NCBI GenBank assembly: GCA_018064725.1
Contig: JAGHUQ010000127.1
Span: 1-52,219, forward strand
Direction of reading: 5' to 3'
Length of the DNA: 52,219 nt
Source: Candidatus Cryptobacteroides caccocaballi
GTDB lineage: Bacteria > Bacteroidota > Bacteroidia > Bacteroidales > UBA932
The translations under genes and the position numbers were made by a program. Below, one piece after another: positions 33,046 to 46,068 of this stretch. The stretch's first letter is position 1, and each line of letters starts with the position of its first letter. A model generated the notes under the pieces. It made no database searches. It was not told the origin of the DNA and was given only the letters and a program-made list of their open reading frames with translations.

Positions 33046-33089
33046 TGTATTCGGATATATTGAATCATTACATTTAATCAGATAGAAAG

Positions 33090-34856
33090 ATGTTGAGAAA
33101 GTATTTTGTTGTGTGTATGAGCGCTGTTGCGCTTGCATGTTGCCTTTCAGCTTGCAGCAGTCAGAAGGACCATGCCGACATGGTCGTCTATGGAAAGGTC
33201 TTCACCTCTGAGTCGGAGGAGTTAGCCGAGGCTTTCGCAGTCAAGGACGGAAAGTATGTCTTCGTCGGCGACAGCCTTGGCGTACAGGAGTACATAGGCG
33301 AGAATACCGAGATCATCGACCATACCGGCAAGGGAATGATAATGGCCGGTTGTACCGAGGGTCATGGACATTATCTTATTGCCAATTTCATGAGAAACTC
33401 CAAGTCAACTGTGTTCTTGAGTCCCAAGGATGGTAGCAGAGATATCCTAGAGAAAGTTGCACAGAAGGTCTCAGAGTCCGAGCCTACTTATGTATTCGGC
33501 TTCGGATGGAGCTTTACTGAGTTGGATAAGCATCACGATTTCCCGACAAAGGAGCAGATTGATGCGATAATCGACAATGTACCAGTGTATCTCTCGGACC
33601 AGGAGGGTCACAAGGGACTCGTCAACTCCTATTGCCTGAATCATTCAGGCATACTGGATGAGAACGGCAAGGTTCGTGACGATTTCAAGTACAAGAGCTT
33701 TGTCGAGGTGGATAAGGACGGCTATCCCACCGGTCTTTTGAGAGAGCAGGCCGGTACATACGTCCGCTCTCACGCCTGCGTTCCGGACGACGACGATTCC
33801 ATCTGGTTCAAGGCAATCGAAGACACCCAGTATCTGATGAACTCGATGGGGTACACCTCAGCCTTCGAGGCATGGGGCAACCAGATGGGAACATATCTTT
33901 TTGAGGCGGCAAATAAAATGGATGCTGAGGGCAGGATGACTTATAACCTGAGCCTGTCATACGAGATTGAGAACATCACACCGGAAGAGACGGAGAGGGG
34001 GATTCAGGGTGCTGTCGATGCAATGAAGTACAGCAGCAAGCATGTGAATGCCAACGTCCTTAAGATGTTCGAGGACGGCACCTGTGAGACAGGTTCAGGC
34101 TACAATATGGTTCCTGCGGCCGATGGCAGCAACGGCAGGGCCATCTGGAGTCCGGAAGAGCTTTCTGAAATTACCGTAAAGGCAAACAGGGCAGGCCTGA
34201 CAGTCCATGTCCATACCATGGGTGACGGTGCTATCCATAACGTTATGGACGCATACGAGTACGCCTATAACGTAAACCAGAAAGAGCATTTCTCTGCAGA
34301 GCCTGTCCGCAACCAGATGGTTCACATGCGCACTGTCGCTCCTGAGGATTTCGACCGTCTTGCAAAATGCAATATCGTCTGTGTCAGCGGTATCCATTGG
34401 CATTGGATGAATGAGTCGACATTGGCTTATTTCAAGTCATCAAATGCGATGAATGAGAAATACTTCAATGAGGCATATCCATATCAGTCATTCCTGGATC
34501 ATGGAATCCACACCACCATCCATACCGATGCACCTGCATCTTCGGGATCTCCGAAAGATCCATTCGGCATCATGCAGATTGCATGCACCGGTGTCCTCGT
34601 GAACGATGAGGTGAATTGCCCGGTTCCTTTCGATACCAAGGAGTGCGTACGCAACCGTGCAGATTTCCTCCGTTCTCTAACCATCGAGGGCGCGTATGAG
34701 ACATATCGTGAGAAAGAGAGAGGTTCTATCCTTCCTGGCAAGTATGCCGACTTCATCATCATCGACAAGGATGTGCTCACATGCGATGTGAATGATATTC
34801 ACGAGACGAAAGTCCTCAAAACCTTCTTCGAAGGCAAGTGCGTATACGAACTGTAG
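33090..34856 (+). CDS. Amidohydrolase-superfamily (YtcJ-like) lipoprotein
   Basis: The 588-residue protein has a lipoprotein signal peptide with Cys22 (L-S-A-C). The metal-dependent amidohydrolase domain shows the HxH motif in T-E-G-H-G-H (H92, H94), later H-V-H-T-M-G-D-G, M-V-H-M-R and I-H-T-D-A-P-A-S-S. The C-terminal composite-domain strand ends G-K-Y-A-D-F-I-I-I-D-K-D-V. YtcJ-like enzymes hydrolyse cyclic or N-substituted amides, formamides or carbamates. It follows the decayed gene by 44 bases and ends in a bidirectional terminator. Substrate unknown. Confidence 0.88.
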   Translation: MLRKYFVVCMSAVALACCLSACSSQKDHADMVVYGKVFTSESEELAEAFAVKDGKYVFVGDSLGVQEYIGENTEIIDHTGKGMIMAGCTEGHGHYLIANFMRNSKSTVFLSPKDGSRDILEKVAQKVSESEPTYVFGFGWSFTELDKHHDFPTKEQIDAIIDNVPVYLSDQEGHKGLVNSYCLNHSGILDENGKVRDDFKYKSFVEVDKDGYPTGLLREQAGTYVRSHACVPDDDDSIWFKAIEDTQYLMNSMGYTSAFEAWGNQMGTYLFEAANKMDAEGRMTYNLSLSYEIENITPEETERGIQGAVDAMKYSSKHVNANVLKMFEDGTCETGSGYNMVPAADGSNGRAIWSPEELSEITVKANRAGLTVHVHTMGDGAIHNVMDAYEYAYNVNQKEHFSAEPVRNQMVHMRTVAPEDFDRLAKCNIVCVSGIHWHWMNESTLAYFKSSNAMNEKYFNEAYPYQSFLDHGIHTTIHTDAPASSGSPKDPFGIMQIACTGVLVNDEVNCPVPFDTKECVRNRADFLRSLTIEGAYETYREKERGSILPGKYADFIIIDKDVLTCDVNDIHETKVLKTFFEGKCVYEL

Positions 34857-34892
34857 GGTTCCGATTCTGACCAGGGAAGGCGGATGCTGAAT

Positions 34893-34925
34893 AAAAAGGG
34901 CTGACCACATCGGTCAGCCCTTTTT
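34893..34925. terminator. Bidirectional terminator between convergent genes
   Basis: AAAAAGGGCTGACC (34893-34906) pairs with GGTCAGCCCTTTTT (34912-34925): a 14-bp stem with a 5-base loop and A/T tracts on both sides, serving the amidohydrolase gene and the minus-strand DUF3089 gene. Confidence 0.9.
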
Positions 34926-34933
34926 GATTCAAC

Positions 34934-35974
34934 TTACTTTGCGTTTCCCGCTCTGACGAGTGCATTGTCATGGATCTGGCCCGGGTAGAACATAAGGTCC
35001 CAGTGGTGGAGGTTGTCCTTGTTCACGCCGGCGTCCAGGAAGAACGGTGCAAGCTCATAGAAGCTGTAATAGTACTCCGGATCGTCTGTGTCGACCAGGA
35101 GGACGTTTGTCTCAGGGTCGATATGAATGGTGTTCGTGGTTCCGTTGAACTCGAAGGTGGCAGGCGTGCTGTCTGTCTTCCAGTTCAGAGGGTTGATGCA
35201 TGTTGCGGCATCAGCGCTGACAAGCGGCCATATAGCCTCACGAGTCTGAGTGCTGTTGAAGCTGATCACTACACCTGTGTCGCCTTCGCCGGTCGCAGCC
35301 TTGATATGGGGAATCCTGAGGTCCTCTGCGCTCAGCCTGTAGCCGAGGGTGTAACATGCGATCATTCTTGAGTACTGTTCGTCGGTCATATGCACGAGCA
35401 GGTCGAGAGCGAGCATCGCACCCTGACTGAAACCTGCGATTATGAAAGGCCGGCCACCGTTCTGATTCTCCATATAGTAGTCAAAAGCGTCACAGACTTC
35501 TTCTACCACATCCTGGTATACATCTTCGAGATTTGTGTCTGGGAGATTGAATTCTGATCTCCCTCCGACTCCGAAGAGTTCCAGATTCTCTTCCTCCTGC
35601 TGCTGGGCATTCTTTGGCAGCTGAGTCAATGTGGTGAAGGTCAACTGGTGGTACAATGGTGCAATGACATTGAAGTCATCGTAGAACATATTCTTCTCCA
35701 CCCAAGCGATTTCGCCATTGATTGCGTCGAGATCTTCATCGATGAGCCTTGACTGCCAGCATGGGTTGCCATCCTTGTCCGTCGCGCTGACGACTTCCGT
35801 CGAGACGAGGTACAGGACGTCTATCTTGTCTGCGTCGAATTCATTTTCGGACTGATACCAGCTCTGCGGGTCGCTCCACTCTGTGTTGTTATTTTTGCAC
35901 GAGCATAGTGCCAATGCGGAAACCATCAGCACCGCAGCGATTTGTTGAATATAGATTCTTGACATATTCTTCAT
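34934..35974 (-). CDS. DUF3089 alpha/beta-hydrolase-like lipoprotein
   Basis: The 346-residue protein starts at ATG 35974; the upstream extension of the open frame crosses the promoter and is rejected. A signal peptide with lipobox L-C-S-C follows. The body matches DUF3089: Y-L-V-S-T-E near the start and the nucleophile elbow I-I-A-G-F-S-Q-G-A-M in the middle, with D-L-x-x-Y-P-G-Q-I-H-D-N at the C-terminus supplying the likely His. It is probably a serine hydrolase anchored in the envelope. It is transcribed divergently from the membrane AraC regulator and shares the intervening region with it. Confidence 0.82.
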   Translation of the reverse strand: MKNMSRIYIQQIAAVLMVSALALCSCKNNNTEWSDPQSWYQSENEFDADKIDVLYLVSTEVVSATDKDGNPCWQSRLIDEDLDAINGEIAWVEKNMFYDDFNVIAPLYHQLTFTTLTQLPKNAQQQEEENLELFGVGGRSEFNLPDTNLEDVYQDVVEEVCDAFDYYMENQNGGRPFIIAGFSQGAMLALDLLVHMTDEQYSRMIACYTLGYRLSAEDLRIPHIKAATGEGDTGVVISFNSTQTREAIWPLVSADAATCINPLNWKTDSTPATFEFNGTTNTIHIDPETNVLLVDTDDPEYYYSFYELAPFFLDAGVNKDNLHHWDLMFYPGQIHDNALVRAGNAK

Positions 35975-35996
35975 TGTTTTGTGTAATTGAACCAGG

Positions 35997-36004
35997 CAAA
36001 GGTA
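35997..36004 (-). promoter_or_regulatory. -7 box for the DUF3089 gene
   Basis: On the minus strand TACCTTTG matches TAnnTTTG, 23 bases before ATG 35974. Confidence 0.6.
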
Positions 36005-36051
36005 AAGACATTGTCCATTAAATTCTTGCTTACGTGATCCGAATATGGACA

Positions 36052-36074
36052 ATTTGTTGCAATTGCGCGCAAAT
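36052..36074 (+). promoter_or_regulatory. Shared 19-bp motif, copy 1 (upstream of the AraC gene)
   Basis: TTGTTGCAATTGCGCGCAA (36054-36072) recurs, inverted and with two changes, at 37377-37395. Flanking bases ATTTG and CAAAT add partial dyad symmetry. A half-site-like TTGCAACTT follows at 36094-36102. The site lies between the divergent DUF3089 and AraC genes. Confidence 0.6.
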
Positions 36075-36115
36075 CGCGTTTTTTTGCTCATGTTTGCAAC
36101 TTAAAGTGGTTCAGT

Positions 36116-37336
36116 ATGTTCTTAATCGCATTATATTTCATCCCTGCTCTGATATCATTTCAGTGGGTTCTGTCATATATGATCAAGTCCAAGAGCGAGA
36201 GGCAGTGGCTCTTCTTCGCCATGCTGATCGTCGATGTTTTCTATTTCGCTTCGAATGCAGTATATCTTGTTCCACACACCGATTACGACGTGATGGTATG
36301 GATGGATGCGGTCTGTGTTCCTGCATTCTTTGCACTCTTCGCGATGGAATTCCTGTACGTGTTCCTTCTGTTACCTGGTCATAGGTTCCATATCTCGCAT
36401 CTGCTCCTGCTTTTCCCTTCTGTCGTATTCGGTACGATGGTCAATCTCCTATATTACATTATAGGATTCGATAATGCTGCCAGACTCATTGAGGCTTACG
36501 ATATCACCGGGAAACTTGCCGGAGAATTCGATACTGACCTGTATCGCCTGTATGTATTCATTGACGATACGCTTATAAACTATATTGCAATTTTTTTATC
36601 TGTCTTTTTCTTTGTGTTCCTTGCCTATGCCTTGAGAAAGGAAGGATACAAACCGGGAGATGTCGTGAGATTCCTCTCGGGCAAATCCGTGATGAGTGTC
36701 AATGCGGTCAAGATTTTTCTCCTTATCTGCAATCAGGTCGTATTGCTGCCATATGCGATATTGGGAAGACAGTTCATGTGCGACCACGTTCTGTTCACTT
36801 CCTCCATGATGGTCATGGTTGGCGTCATCTTAAATCTGCTGAGTTATCTCGAATATAGGCCTCATGACGGGTTGATGACGATTCGGGATATGAGAAACTC
36901 CCTTGTCGCCGACGCAGAAGCGGTGCCGCCTGCCAAGACAGTCGTAGAAAGGGAGGATACAAATGTCAGCGAGACTATCACCGAATCCCATAATATCAGA
37001 TTACAGCATCTTGCGTCTGAATTTACCAGGCTGATGGAAGAGGGTGCATATAGGGATGAGAACATCTCTCTCGCAGGTGTTGCGGAAAAACTCGGTGTCA
37101 GCCCTCGCACGATGTCCGGAGCAATCAATGAATACTTCGGAAGGACGTTCAGGGAAATTCTCAACGACTACAGGATAGAGGCTGCAAAGAAGTATCTCCG
37201 AGAGCATCCGGACGCGACTCAGTCATCAGTTGCCTACGAGTGTGGATTCAAGGATGACTCCTCTTTCAACAAGAAGTTCAAGGAAGCGGTCGGCGTTACT
37301 CCTCTGGTGTGGATGACCAGGAACGCCAATTCATAG
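36116..37336 (+). CDS. Membrane-anchored AraC-family regulator
   Basis: The 406-residue protein has about seven hydrophobic segments in its first 245 residues and an AraC-type DNA-binding domain at the C-terminus (about 300-400). The latter shows L-A-G-V-A-E-K-L-G-V-S-P-R-T-M-S for the first HTH and S-S-V-A-Y-E-C-G-F-K-D-D-S-S-F-N for the second, ending V-T-P-L-V-W. The membrane part presumably senses a ligand at or outside the membrane. It is divergent from the DUF3089 gene and upstream of a micropeptide and an Ntn hydrolase, which are plausible targets. Confidence 0.9.
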   Translation: MFLIALYFIPALISFQWVLSYMIKSKSERQWLFFAMLIVDVFYFASNAVYLVPHTDYDVMVWMDAVCVPAFFALFAMEFLYVFLLLPGHRFHISHLLLLFPSVVFGTMVNLLYYIIGFDNAARLIEAYDITGKLAGEFDTDLYRLYVFIDDTLINYIAIFLSVFFFVFLAYALRKEGYKPGDVVRFLSGKSVMSVNAVKIFLLICNQVVLLPYAILGRQFMCDHVLFTSSMMVMVGVILNLLSYLEYRPHDGLMTIRDMRNSLVADAEAVPPAKTVVEREDTNVSETITESHNIRLQHLASEFTRLMEEGAYRDENISLAGVAEKLGVSPRTMSGAINEYFGRTFREILNDYRIEAAKKYLREHPDATQSSVAYECGFKDDSSFNKKFKEAVGVTPLVWMTRNANS

Positions 37337-37374
37337 CCAAAGTCTGATTCAGGCTATCTGCTCTTTTCCCAGCT

Positions 37375-37397
37375 CCTTGCGCGTAATTGCAGCAAGT
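37375..37397 (-). promoter_or_regulatory. Shared 19-bp motif, copy 2 (upstream of the peptide/hydrolase operon)
   Basis: The minus strand of 37377-37395 reads TTGCTGCAATTACGCGCAA, identical to copy 1 at 17 of 19 positions. It is 51 bases upstream of the -7 box at 37446. A half-site AAGTTGCAA (37394-37402) adjoins it. Confidence 0.6.
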
Positions 37398-37445
37398 TGC
37401 AATTTTTCATGTCGATTTTACAATACTTATTGTCTGAAGCGTCTT

Positions 37446-37453
37446 TACATTTG
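37446..37453 (+). promoter_or_regulatory. -7 box for the peptide/hydrolase operon
   Basis: TACATTTG matches TAnnTTTG, 15 bases before ATG 37468. Confidence 0.55.
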
Positions 37454-37467
37454 CCTCAGATAACGAT

Positions 37468-37590
37468 ATGGTCATGCAAAATAGATTTGAAAGGATCAGT
37501 TCGAGAGCACGAGACATAGTCACGACTGCGGTTTTTTCCATAGCACTCGTGATACTCGTGGTCAATGCAGTAGTAGCAATATTCAGTTAA
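37468..37590 (+). CDS. 40-residue single-pass membrane peptide
   Basis: This small frame begins M-V-M-Q-N-R-F-E-R-I, has a basic stretch S-R-A-R-D, and then one hydrophobic helix T-A-V-F-S-I-A-L-V-I-L-V-V-N-A-V-V-A-I-F before a final Ser. A well-placed -7 box lies 15 bases upstream and the hydrolase gene begins 13 bases after its stop, so it appears to be the first gene of that operon. The clean promoter spacing, basic N-side and coherent helix support translation. It could be a regulatory or chaperone-like membrane peptide; no homolog is recognised. Confidence 0.5.
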   Translation: MVMQNRFERISSRARDIVTTAVFSIALVILVVNAVVAIFS

Positions 37591-37603
37591 TTATAGTTTT
37601 GTT

Positions 37604-38701
37604 ATGAAAAAGTGTTTCAGATTTTTGGCGTTCGCCACACTGGCAACTCTCTTTGCTTGCCAGGAGAACAAATTACCTCAGCCAACCAAGATTGCGCCTT
37701 ACCTCTTTGAGATCGACATGGATGATTACGCGACCGAGGCTCCGAACCATCTTGTCGGTGAGGCTACTTCCGATTTCGGATGCTCTGCAGTGAGAAACGG
37801 AAACTATTACGGAAGAAACCTTGATTTCTTCGTAAGCGAGATCTCTGAGTTCGTTGTCAGGACCAGCGCGAAGGATGGACGCCATGCTTCCATCGGTGTC
37901 GCTCGTCTCAATCATATGACCGATGCTGAGGTAGAGGCAGGCCTCACCGAAGATGAACTTGCTATCCTTCCATGGGGTATGTTTGACGGTATCAATGATG
38001 CAGGTCTTTTCTGCAATATGAACGTGACACCTGCAGGTGATGCCGGAATCCCTCATACCTCTCCAAATCCGGGCAAGCCGGAGATCAACTGCGTATTTCT
38101 GATCCGTTCGCTCCTCGACAACTGTGCATCGGTGGAAGAGGCGATCGAGTTCGTCAATTCTCATAACATCACTGGTATGAACGCAGGCGGCTGGGACCTT
38201 CATTTCATGATAGGAGATCCAGACAGGACTATCGTTCTCGAGTTCATTGACAACAAGGCTGTCATGAAGGACCAGGTCATCATGACCAACTTCTTCGTCA
38301 ACCTTCTTCCCGAGTACACTCCTCACGCAGACGGAATAGAGCGCTACGATATCCTCAAGGAGAACTATGATGAGGGTGCTGAGTCAATGCAGGGTATGTA
38401 TAACCTTCTTAAGAGAGTCCGTTTCTCAAAGGCATACGATCTTCAGACAGAGCCTTTCTGGAAGTCTGAATTCTATGAGGGCAGTTCATATACTATCGAT
38501 ACCCCTCTAGAGGAAATACTCGCTGACGAGAATAACCAGAAGGCTTTTGCCAACTTCAAGCGTTTCAAGGAAACCGGAGAATACGAACCGGAGATGGGAC
38601 TTTGGCATACGACTCACAACAGCACCTATGACATTGCAGGAAAGGTCCTGTGGGTGACTGTCCATGAGGATTATGACCACCATTATGAGTTCAGCCTATA
38701 G
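37604..38701 (+). CDS. Second choloylglycine-hydrolase-like (Ntn/CBAH) lipoprotein
   Basis: The 365-residue protein has a lipobox Cys at residue 19 (L-F-A-C). The catalytic start resembles the gene at 31366-32658: nucleophile in F-G-C-S-A-V (C60), then Y-G-R-N-L-D-F (R71, D74), and G-M-F-D-G-I-N-D-A-G-L matching C-G-V-V-D-G-I-N-D-A-G-V of the other protein. Amide substrates such as conjugated bile acids or N-acyl compounds are expected, not proven. It lies 13 bases after the membrane peptide, behind copy 2 of the shared motif, so it is a likely target of the membrane AraC regulator. Confidence 0.82.
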   Translation: MKKCFRFLAFATLATLFACQENKLPQPTKIAPYLFEIDMDDYATEAPNHLVGEATSDFGCSAVRNGNYYGRNLDFFVSEISEFVVRTSAKDGRHASIGVARLNHMTDAEVEAGLTEDELAILPWGMFDGINDAGLFCNMNVTPAGDAGIPHTSPNPGKPEINCVFLIRSLLDNCASVEEAIEFVNSHNITGMNAGGWDLHFMIGDPDRTIVLEFIDNKAVMKDQVIMTNFFVNLLPEYTPHADGIERYDILKENYDEGAESMQGMYNLLKRVRFSKAYDLQTEPFWKSEFYEGSSYTIDTPLEEILADENNQKAFANFKRFKETGEYEPEMGLWHTTHNSTYDIAGKVLWVTVHEDYDHHYEFSL

Positions 38702-38772
38702 TACGCTGAAACGCTAGGGGCTTGTGACGAATCGTCCTTGCAGTCATGGCTGAATCTGTGCTGAAAAATGTT

Positions 38773-38780
38773 TATATTTG
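38773..38780 (+). promoter_or_regulatory. -7 box for the EcsC-family gene
   Basis: TATATTTG matches TAnnTTTG, 26 bases before ATG 38806. Confidence 0.6.
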
Positions 38781-38805
38781 CCTGAGAGTATCATAGGATT
38801 ACTTC

Positions 38806-39456
38806 ATGCCAGCTCAACAAGAACAGTCATTGACCGCAAGGACGATTCAGAAGACCCTTGACTGGGCCTATGACAAGGCTATCTATGGCATACCTGGCTT
38901 GGGCACAGCGGAGGACTTGGCGAATGACTATCTGAAAGCTGATGGAGCCTTGGACAAGAAGGTCAATTCTCTGATTCGATGGCAGAACACAAAGTCAGCC
39001 ACTGCAGGATTCGCTACAGGACTCGGCGGACTCTTCACGCTTCCGGTTGCAATTCCTGCTGACATCGCCAGTACCATATATATCCAGATAAAGATGGTGG
39101 CAGCCATTGCTATCATGTACGGTATTGATGTCAGGGACGACAAGGTCAGGACTTTGGTTTACCTCTGCCTTGTCTCAAGCACGACCAAGGATCTGCTGTC
39201 ACAATTCGGCCTCAAAGCCGGTGGGCGAGTTTTCATGCAGAGCCTTAGAAAGATTCCTGCCAGTGTGATTGTCAAGATCAATCAGAAAGTAGGAATCAGA
39301 TTGCTTGCCCGCTTCGGCCGTAGAGGTATCTTCAAGTTGGGACGTCTGGCTCCGTTCGTCGGAGGCTTCATAAATGCCACTTTCGATTTCCTTTCGACAA
39401 GGGCCATCGCCAGAGTAGCAAAGAGAACCTTCAAGGAATTGAGTGCCAACTCATAA
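38806..39456 (+). CDS. EcsC-family protein
   Basis: This 216-residue protein has the EcsC-like pattern: an amphipathic N-terminus, a Gly-rich hydrophobic hairpin T-A-G-F-A-T-G-L-G-G-L-F-T-L-P-V-A-I-P-A-D-I (about 66-87), another hydrophobic segment Q-I-K-M-V-A-A-I-A-I-M-Y, and D-V-R-D-D-K-V-R. A third hydrophobic hairpin lies near 185-205. EcsC proteins are membrane-associated, and their function is unknown. It has its own promoter and converges with the GH2 gene. Confidence 0.8.
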   Translation: MPAQQEQSLTARTIQKTLDWAYDKAIYGIPGLGTAEDLANDYLKADGALDKKVNSLIRWQNTKSATAGFATGLGGLFTLPVAIPADIASTIYIQIKMVAAIAIMYGIDVRDDKVRTLVYLCLVSSTTKDLLSQFGLKAGGRVFMQSLRKIPASVIVKINQKVGIRLLARFGRRGIFKLGRLAPFVGGFINATFDFLSTRAIARVAKRTFKELSANS

Positions 39457-39484
39457 TTGCTCCGGACAGATGAACTTCCCGGAT

Positions 39485-44161
<4,677 letters not shown>

Positions 44162-44193
44162 CATATAATCCTTAAGGAATAATCATAGTACAG

Positions 44194-44221
44194 GACAATC
44201 TGCATAAACGTGCAGATTGTC
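44194..44221 (+). promoter_or_regulatory. Perfect 11-bp palindromic operator abutting the polymerase promoter
   Basis: GACAATCTGCA (44194-44204) and TGCAGATTGTC (44211-44221) are exact inverted copies with a 6-base spacer. The right arm ends directly against the -7 box (44222), so a bound protein would cover the -33 region. It might also act as a terminator for the reductase gene, but no T run follows. Confidence 0.65.
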
Positions 44222-44229
44222 TATATTTG
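44222..44229 (+). promoter_or_regulatory. -7 box for the Y-family polymerase operon (near-leaderless)
   Basis: TATATTTG ends 6 bases before ATG 44236, which implies an almost leaderless message and rules out the in-frame TTG at 44227 inside the box. Confidence 0.65.
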
Positions 44230-44235
44230 TATGAA

Positions 44236-45642
44236 ATGTCAGAGAGCAGGACATACATCGCGATAGACCTTAAATCATTCTATGCGTCCGCCGAATGTGT
44301 CGCCAGGGGATTGGATCCTTTGACGGCCAATCTCGTCGTTGCGGATCCGACAAGGACGGAAAAGACCATCTGCCTTGCTGTTTCCCCTGCGCTCAAGGCG
44401 TTCGGGATACCGGGCCGTGCGCGTCTGTTCGAGGTCGTCCAGAAAGTCAGGGAGGTGAATGCACGTCGCCGTCCGGAGGATAGAATCGACTATATAGTCG
44501 CACCGCCGAGGATGAAGATGTACATGGACGTGAGTTCCAAGGTCTACGCAACCTATCTGAAGTATGTCGCCGCCGAGGACATCCACGTCTATTCCATCGA
44601 TGAGGTGTTCATGGACGTCACCGCATATCTGGATAGCTACCGATGCACGGCGCATGAGCTGGCGATAAGGATGATCCGAGACGTGCTCCGAACTACGGGA
44701 ATCACCGCGACCGCCGGCATAGGCACGAACATGTACCTTGCGAAGATTGCGATGGATATAGAGGCCAAGCATACGGCCGCGGACGCAGATGGAGTCCGAA
44801 TAGCTGAACTTGACGAGCGAAGCTACAGGGAGAAATATTGGGGCCATACTCCTCTGACTGATTTCTGGAGGGTCGGACATGGTCTGGCGGCAAAGCTCAA
44901 TGCGAACGGAATGTACACTATGGGCGACGTCGCGCTGATGTCTGAACGCAACGAGGAGGTGCTGTACCGCCTGTTCGGGGTAAATGCAGAGTTGCTCATC
45001 GACCATGCCTGGGGCTGGGAACCATGCACCATTGCCCAGATCAAGGCATACAAGCCGTCAGCCCACAGCCTCAGCGTCGGGCAGGTCCTCACCGGTCCCT
45101 ATGAAACCTCCAAGGCTCGTGTCGTCATCAAGGAGATGGCGGACAGCCTCTCGCTCGACCTCGTCGATAAGAAACTTGCGTGCGATCAGATTGTCCTGAC
45201 GATAGGGTACGATATCGAGTGCCTGCAAAGCCCCGTCGGTGGTCGCGCAGCGTATCGCGGAGCCGTCGTGAACGATTATTACGGAAGGCCTGTGCCCAAG
45301 CCGGCGCACGGATCTATCAATCTCAAGAATCCGACCTCATCCACCGATGAAATCGTTGCTGCTGCATCCGATCTGTTTGACAGAATCATCGATCCGGCAT
45401 TGCTGGTGCGCAGGATGTATATCGTCGCCAACCATGCCGTACCTGAAGACTCGGTAGAGGGCATTCAACTTGATCTTTTCGAAGAACAACGTCCTGATAG
45501 CGACAAGGAGCGCAAGCGTCAGGAAGCCATACTCTCTATCAAGAAGAAGTTCGGAAAGAACGCGATTCTCAAGGGACTCAATTTCGAGGAAGGTGCGACT
45601 CAGGTAGAACGCAATGCCCAGGTGGGCGGTCATAAGGCATAG
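44236..45642 (+). CDS. Y-family DNA polymerase (UvrX/YqjW-like, translesion)
   Basis: This 468-residue enzyme has the ImpB/MucB/SamB polymerase layout. The metal-binding Asp is in A-I-D-L-K-S-F-Y-A-S (D11), the steric and catalytic motif is Y-S-I-D-E-V-F-M-D, and a helix-hairpin-helix region with G-I-G-T-N-M-Y-L-A-K follows. The little-finger domain starts near 270 (A-H-S-L-S-V-G-Q-V-L). It resembles the Firmicutes YqjW/UvrX group rather than UmuC or DinB, and like them is followed (3 bases) by a YolD-like gene. It performs error-prone bypass of DNA lesions. A palindromic operator at its promoter suggests damage induction. Confidence 0.88.
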   Translation: MSESRTYIAIDLKSFYASAECVARGLDPLTANLVVADPTRTEKTICLAVSPALKAFGIPGRARLFEVVQKVREVNARRRPEDRIDYIVAPPRMKMYMDVSSKVYATYLKYVAAEDIHVYSIDEVFMDVTAYLDSYRCTAHELAIRMIRDVLRTTGITATAGIGTNMYLAKIAMDIEAKHTAADADGVRIAELDERSYREKYWGHTPLTDFWRVGHGLAAKLNANGMYTMGDVALMSERNEEVLYRLFGVNAELLIDHAWGWEPCTIAQIKAYKPSAHSLSVGQVLTGPYETSKARVVIKEMADSLSLDLVDKKLACDQIVLTIGYDIECLQSPVGGRAAYRGAVVNDYYGRPVPKPAHGSINLKNPTSSTDEIVAAASDLFDRIIDPALLVRRMYIVANHAVPEDSVEGIQLDLFEEQRPDSDKERKRQEAILSIKKKFGKNAILKGLNFEEGATQVERNAQVGGHKA

Positions 45643-45645
45643 TAT

Positions 45646-46053
45646 ATGGGAGTGGAGAAGTACATAGGAATCCTCGATCATGAACACCATGTGTCGACCA
45701 GGCATCCGAGGATGTCGGCGGGGGATCGTGCCGCCCAGTTTGCACCTTTTGCCGCACTCACTGGCTATGAGGACGTGATCCACGAGACCGGACGTCTGAC
45801 GGATTCACGAATCGAGATGGATGAGCTGCGCGCGAGTCGTCTTGACGCCAGCCTTGCTGAGATAGTCGAGCGCATAGGGGAGCGGCCGCCCGTCACCCTG
45901 ACTGTCTTCGAGAAGGACCCACGCAAGAAGGGCGGCCGCTACACCGTCTTGGAGGGTAACGTACGCACGATGGACCCGGTTTCCCGCACGCTGACTCTCG
46001 TCGGCGAGCAGGTGGTGAGCCTCGATGATATAGCTGAGATTGTAGTCAGATAG
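45646..46053 (+). CDS. YolD-like protein
   Basis: The 135-residue protein begins with a YolD-like domain: R-H-P-R-M-S-A-G-D-R-A-A-Q-F-A-P-F-A-A-L-T-G-Y. A helical middle and a C-terminal beta region (Y-T-V-L-E-G-N-V, then V-S-L-D-D-I-A-E-I) match the usual length of 100-140 residues. YolD proteins are encoded next to Y-family polymerases and are thought to act as UmuD-like partners. It is translationally linked to the polymerase (3-base gap) and is the last gene of that operon. Confidence 0.85.
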   Translation: MGVEKYIGILDHEHHVSTRHPRMSAGDRAAQFAPFAALTGYEDVIHETGRLTDSRIEMDELRASRLDASLAEIVERIGERPPVTLTVFEKDPRKKGGRYTVLEGNVRTMDPVSRTLTLVGEQVVSLDDIAEIVVR

Positions 46054-46068
46054 GTCCGGTTCTCCGAA

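Noticed and set aside
31366..38701. Calling the two Ntn hydrolases bile salt hydrolases
   Set aside because: Only the family motifs are visible. Substrate-binding residues cannot be compared without an alignment, and the family also includes penicillin and N-acyl amide hydrolases.
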